A DNA stretch of 64,000 nucleotides from Synechococcus sp. J7-Johnson. GTDB taxonomy: Bacteria > Cyanobacteriota > Cyanobacteriia > PCC-6307 > Cyanobiaceae. Where the stretch lies: positions 29,470 through 93,469 of the forward strand of contig NZ_JAGQBU010000011.1 of NCBI RefSeq assembly GCF_024345795.1, in the 5' to 3' direction. The notes below the pieces were generated by a model, which saw only the letters and a program-made list of their open reading frames with translations, had not been told where the DNA came from and did no database searches. Below, piece after piece: positions 62,559 to 64,000 of the stretch. The position numbers were made by a program, and so were the translations under genes. Each line of letters begins with the position of its first letter. The first letter of the stretch is position 1.

Positions 62559-63806
62559 TTGAACATCCTCTTCATCCATCAGAATTTCCCTGGGCAATAC
62601 CGTCACATCGTCAGATCCCTAGCAGCGCAAGGGACGCATCAACTAGTGGCGCTCGGTATTGAAAAGCCTAGTGAGCCGATCCCTGCCGGGGTCACCTATC
62701 TTCGTTATCGAATCAAGCGTGCCAGCGCACGGAATCTCCAGCCCTGGGTTCAAGACATCGAAACCAAGACAATCCGTGGCGAAGCCTGTGGCACTGCGGC
62801 CCATCGGCTCCGTCAAGAAGGTTTTCAGCCCGAGCTGATCTGTGGACATCCAGGCTGGGGGGAAATGCTGTTTCTGAGGGAAATCTGGCCTCAAGTACCG
62901 ATCCTCACCTACCAAGAGTTCTTTTATCAACCTCACGGTTTCGACTTTGGCTTCGACCCTGAGCTGCAAGGTAAGCCCGACTGGCAGGCCTCTGCCCGTA
63001 TCCGTCTGAAGACCGTCAACCCACTCCTGAACTTGGAAGCCAGCAGTTGGTGTGTCACCCCAACCCGGTTTCAACGCAGCAGCTTCCCTTCCAACTGGCA
63101 AGCCCGTATCAGCGTCATCCACGATGGCATCGACACCACACATGCACAGCCAAATCAAGATGCTGCACCGCTTACTCTTGGCGATGGCACGGAACTTCGA
63201 CAGGGTGAGCCTATCGTTACATTTGTGAATCGGCGCCTAGAGCCCTACAGGGGGTGTCACACAATGATCCGCGCTATCCCTGAGCTACAACGCTTGATAC
63301 CAGACGCCAGGATCGTGATCGTGGGTGAGACCAAGGGGGTGAGCTATGGCGCTGCATGCAAGAAAGGCGAATGGAAAGACTTCTTTCTTGGCGACATCGA
63401 AGGCCGCTATGACCCGAGTCGAGTCCATTTCACCGGCACACTCTCCTACGATCAGTTCCTGCCGTTGCTTCAGTTGAGTGCCGCCCATGTGTACCTCACC
63501 TATCCCTTCGTACTCAGCTGGAGCCTGCTGGAAGCGATGGCCTGCAGTTGTGCTGTCGTCGGCTCAGCCACTCCCCCAGTGGAGGAGGTGATCCGGAACG
63601 GACACAATGGGCTGCTGGTGGACTTCTTCCAACCCTCCGAACTGGCGGCAGCTGTAGCGGAGCTTCTAAACAACCGGGCATTAGCCAGCAAACTGGGCCA
63701 AGCTGCTCGACAGACCGTGCTGTCTCACTACAGTCTTGATAAATGCTTGTCCCGCCAGTTGGCTTTGATGTCGTTGGTGGCAAGTGGAGCCATAGGCACT
63801 GTTTGA
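62559..63806 (+). CDS. Family 4-like glycosyltransferase
   Basis: 415 residues from TTG 62559 (LNILFIHQNFPGQYRH); the frame open to 62316 lies on top of the divergent gene. The N-terminal GT-B domain has HQNFPGQYRH and GHPGWGEMLFLRE; the donor-binding domain has FVNRRLEPYRGCHTMIRA, VHFTGTLSYDQFLPLL and LLEAMACSCAVVGSATPPVEEVI (in short: EAMACSCAVVGSATPPVEE), the EX7E pattern. It probably transfers a sugar from a nucleotide donor to a glycan or protein; acceptor unknown. Confidence 0.9.
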   Translation: MNILFIHQNFPGQYRHIVRSLAAQGTHQLVALGIEKPSEPIPAGVTYLRYRIKRASARNLQPWVQDIETKTIRGEACGTAAHRLRQEGFQPELICGHPGWGEMLFLREIWPQVPILTYQEFFYQPHGFDFGFDPELQGKPDWQASARIRLKTVNPLLNLEASSWCVTPTRFQRSSFPSNWQARISVIHDGIDTTHAQPNQDAAPLTLGDGTELRQGEPIVTFVNRRLEPYRGCHTMIRAIPELQRLIPDARIVIVGETKGVSYGAACKKGEWKDFFLGDIEGRYDPSRVHFTGTLSYDQFLPLLQLSAAHVYLTYPFVLSWSLLEAMACSCAVVGSATPPVEEVIRNGHNGLLVDFFQPSELAAAVAELLNNRALASKLGQAARQTVLSHYSLDKCLSRQLALMSLVASGAIGTV

Positions 63807-63891
63807 TCAGGGCCAGTCCGGCCCTTGTAGTGAAACATTCAGCCTTTCAATCCACCATTGTTGGGCTTCCCCCCAGGGCTGATTCAAAGTC

Positions 63892-64000
63892 TTAACTCGA
63901 GCTTGGTTCTGGCTTCCTCGTCGCCATCGCCAGTAGCGCCGTGATGTCGTGAGTTACGGCCTGCATTCCGGCTCGAATCGACTGAAATCCAGCCAGTCGG
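63892..64000 (-). CDS. Possible C-terminal end of a gene entering from the right (partial)
   Basis: A minus-strand frame open to the window end (codons start at 63999) gives 35 residues, beginning RLAGFQSIRAGMQAV and ending KPEPSSS, before a TAA at 63894-63892. The helical stretch looks like the last helix of a glycan-enzyme, but it is too short to identify. The other two minus frames are also partly open, so the frame choice is uncertain. Bases 63807-63891 hold nothing recognised. Confidence 0.3.
   Translation of the reverse strand, partial: RLAGFQSIRAGMQAVTHDITALLAMATRKPEPSSS

Overview
The window is a dense, GC-rich chromosomal segment with short or overlapping gene junctions. Several features point to a unicellular picocyanobacterium of the Synechococcus/Cyanobium type: the urtABCDE plus urease-accessory arrangement, NtcA-type promoter boxes, a PlmA-like GntR regulator, an RpaB-like response regulator, a group 2 sigma factor, repeated HIP1 octamers (GCGATCGC), and small conserved proteins beside egtBD. 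This is an inference from gene content. No rRNA, IS element, prophage or CRISPR array was seen, and no gene-free stretch exceeds 300 bases.

Layout. 1-1977: the end of a sugar-type transporter, a TetR regulator and a divergent MDR oxidoreductase with palindromic operators between them. 1951-11926: nitrogen scavenging, with ureD, then divergent ureEFG, urtABCDE (urea ABC transporter), and a convergent formamidase/FmdB pair. NtcA-type sites lie before urtA and before the formamidase gene. The catalytic urease genes ureABC are not in the window. 12026-18498: a lipoprotein, pabC-pabB-queC, a degenerate kinase-like membrane protein and a cysteine synthase. 18600-22485: ergothioneine genes egtB-egtD with two small companions and a YdcF-like protein. 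22533-32479: lysS, a response regulator, a solute-binding lipoprotein linked to mreBCD, ssb, dedA, ahcY and tsaE. 32461-42169: a glycosyltransferase, a sugar kinase, mutY, a GtrII-like membrane protein, a sigma factor, mgtE, a glutathione peroxidase and tandem fluoride-channel genes. 42166-54195: gyrB, miaA, infC, a dienelactone hydrolase, plmA, cysE, a Wzm/Wzt polysaccharide exporter and secA.

From about 55 kb to the end, base composition drops in GC and the content becomes accessory. Next to a tRNA-Gly(GCC) gene lies a compact type I secretion cassette: a parvulin-like protein, an ABC exporter fused to a cyclic-nucleotide-binding-like domain and a degenerate C39-like domain, an HlyD adaptor, then a secreted calcium-binding repeat protein. 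Glycosyltransferase genes follow. This is the best candidate for a poorly described system: a dedicated exporter, chaperone, substrate and possible glycosylation set for one cell-surface protein. The second notable theme is the NtcA-linked urea and formamide scavenging block.
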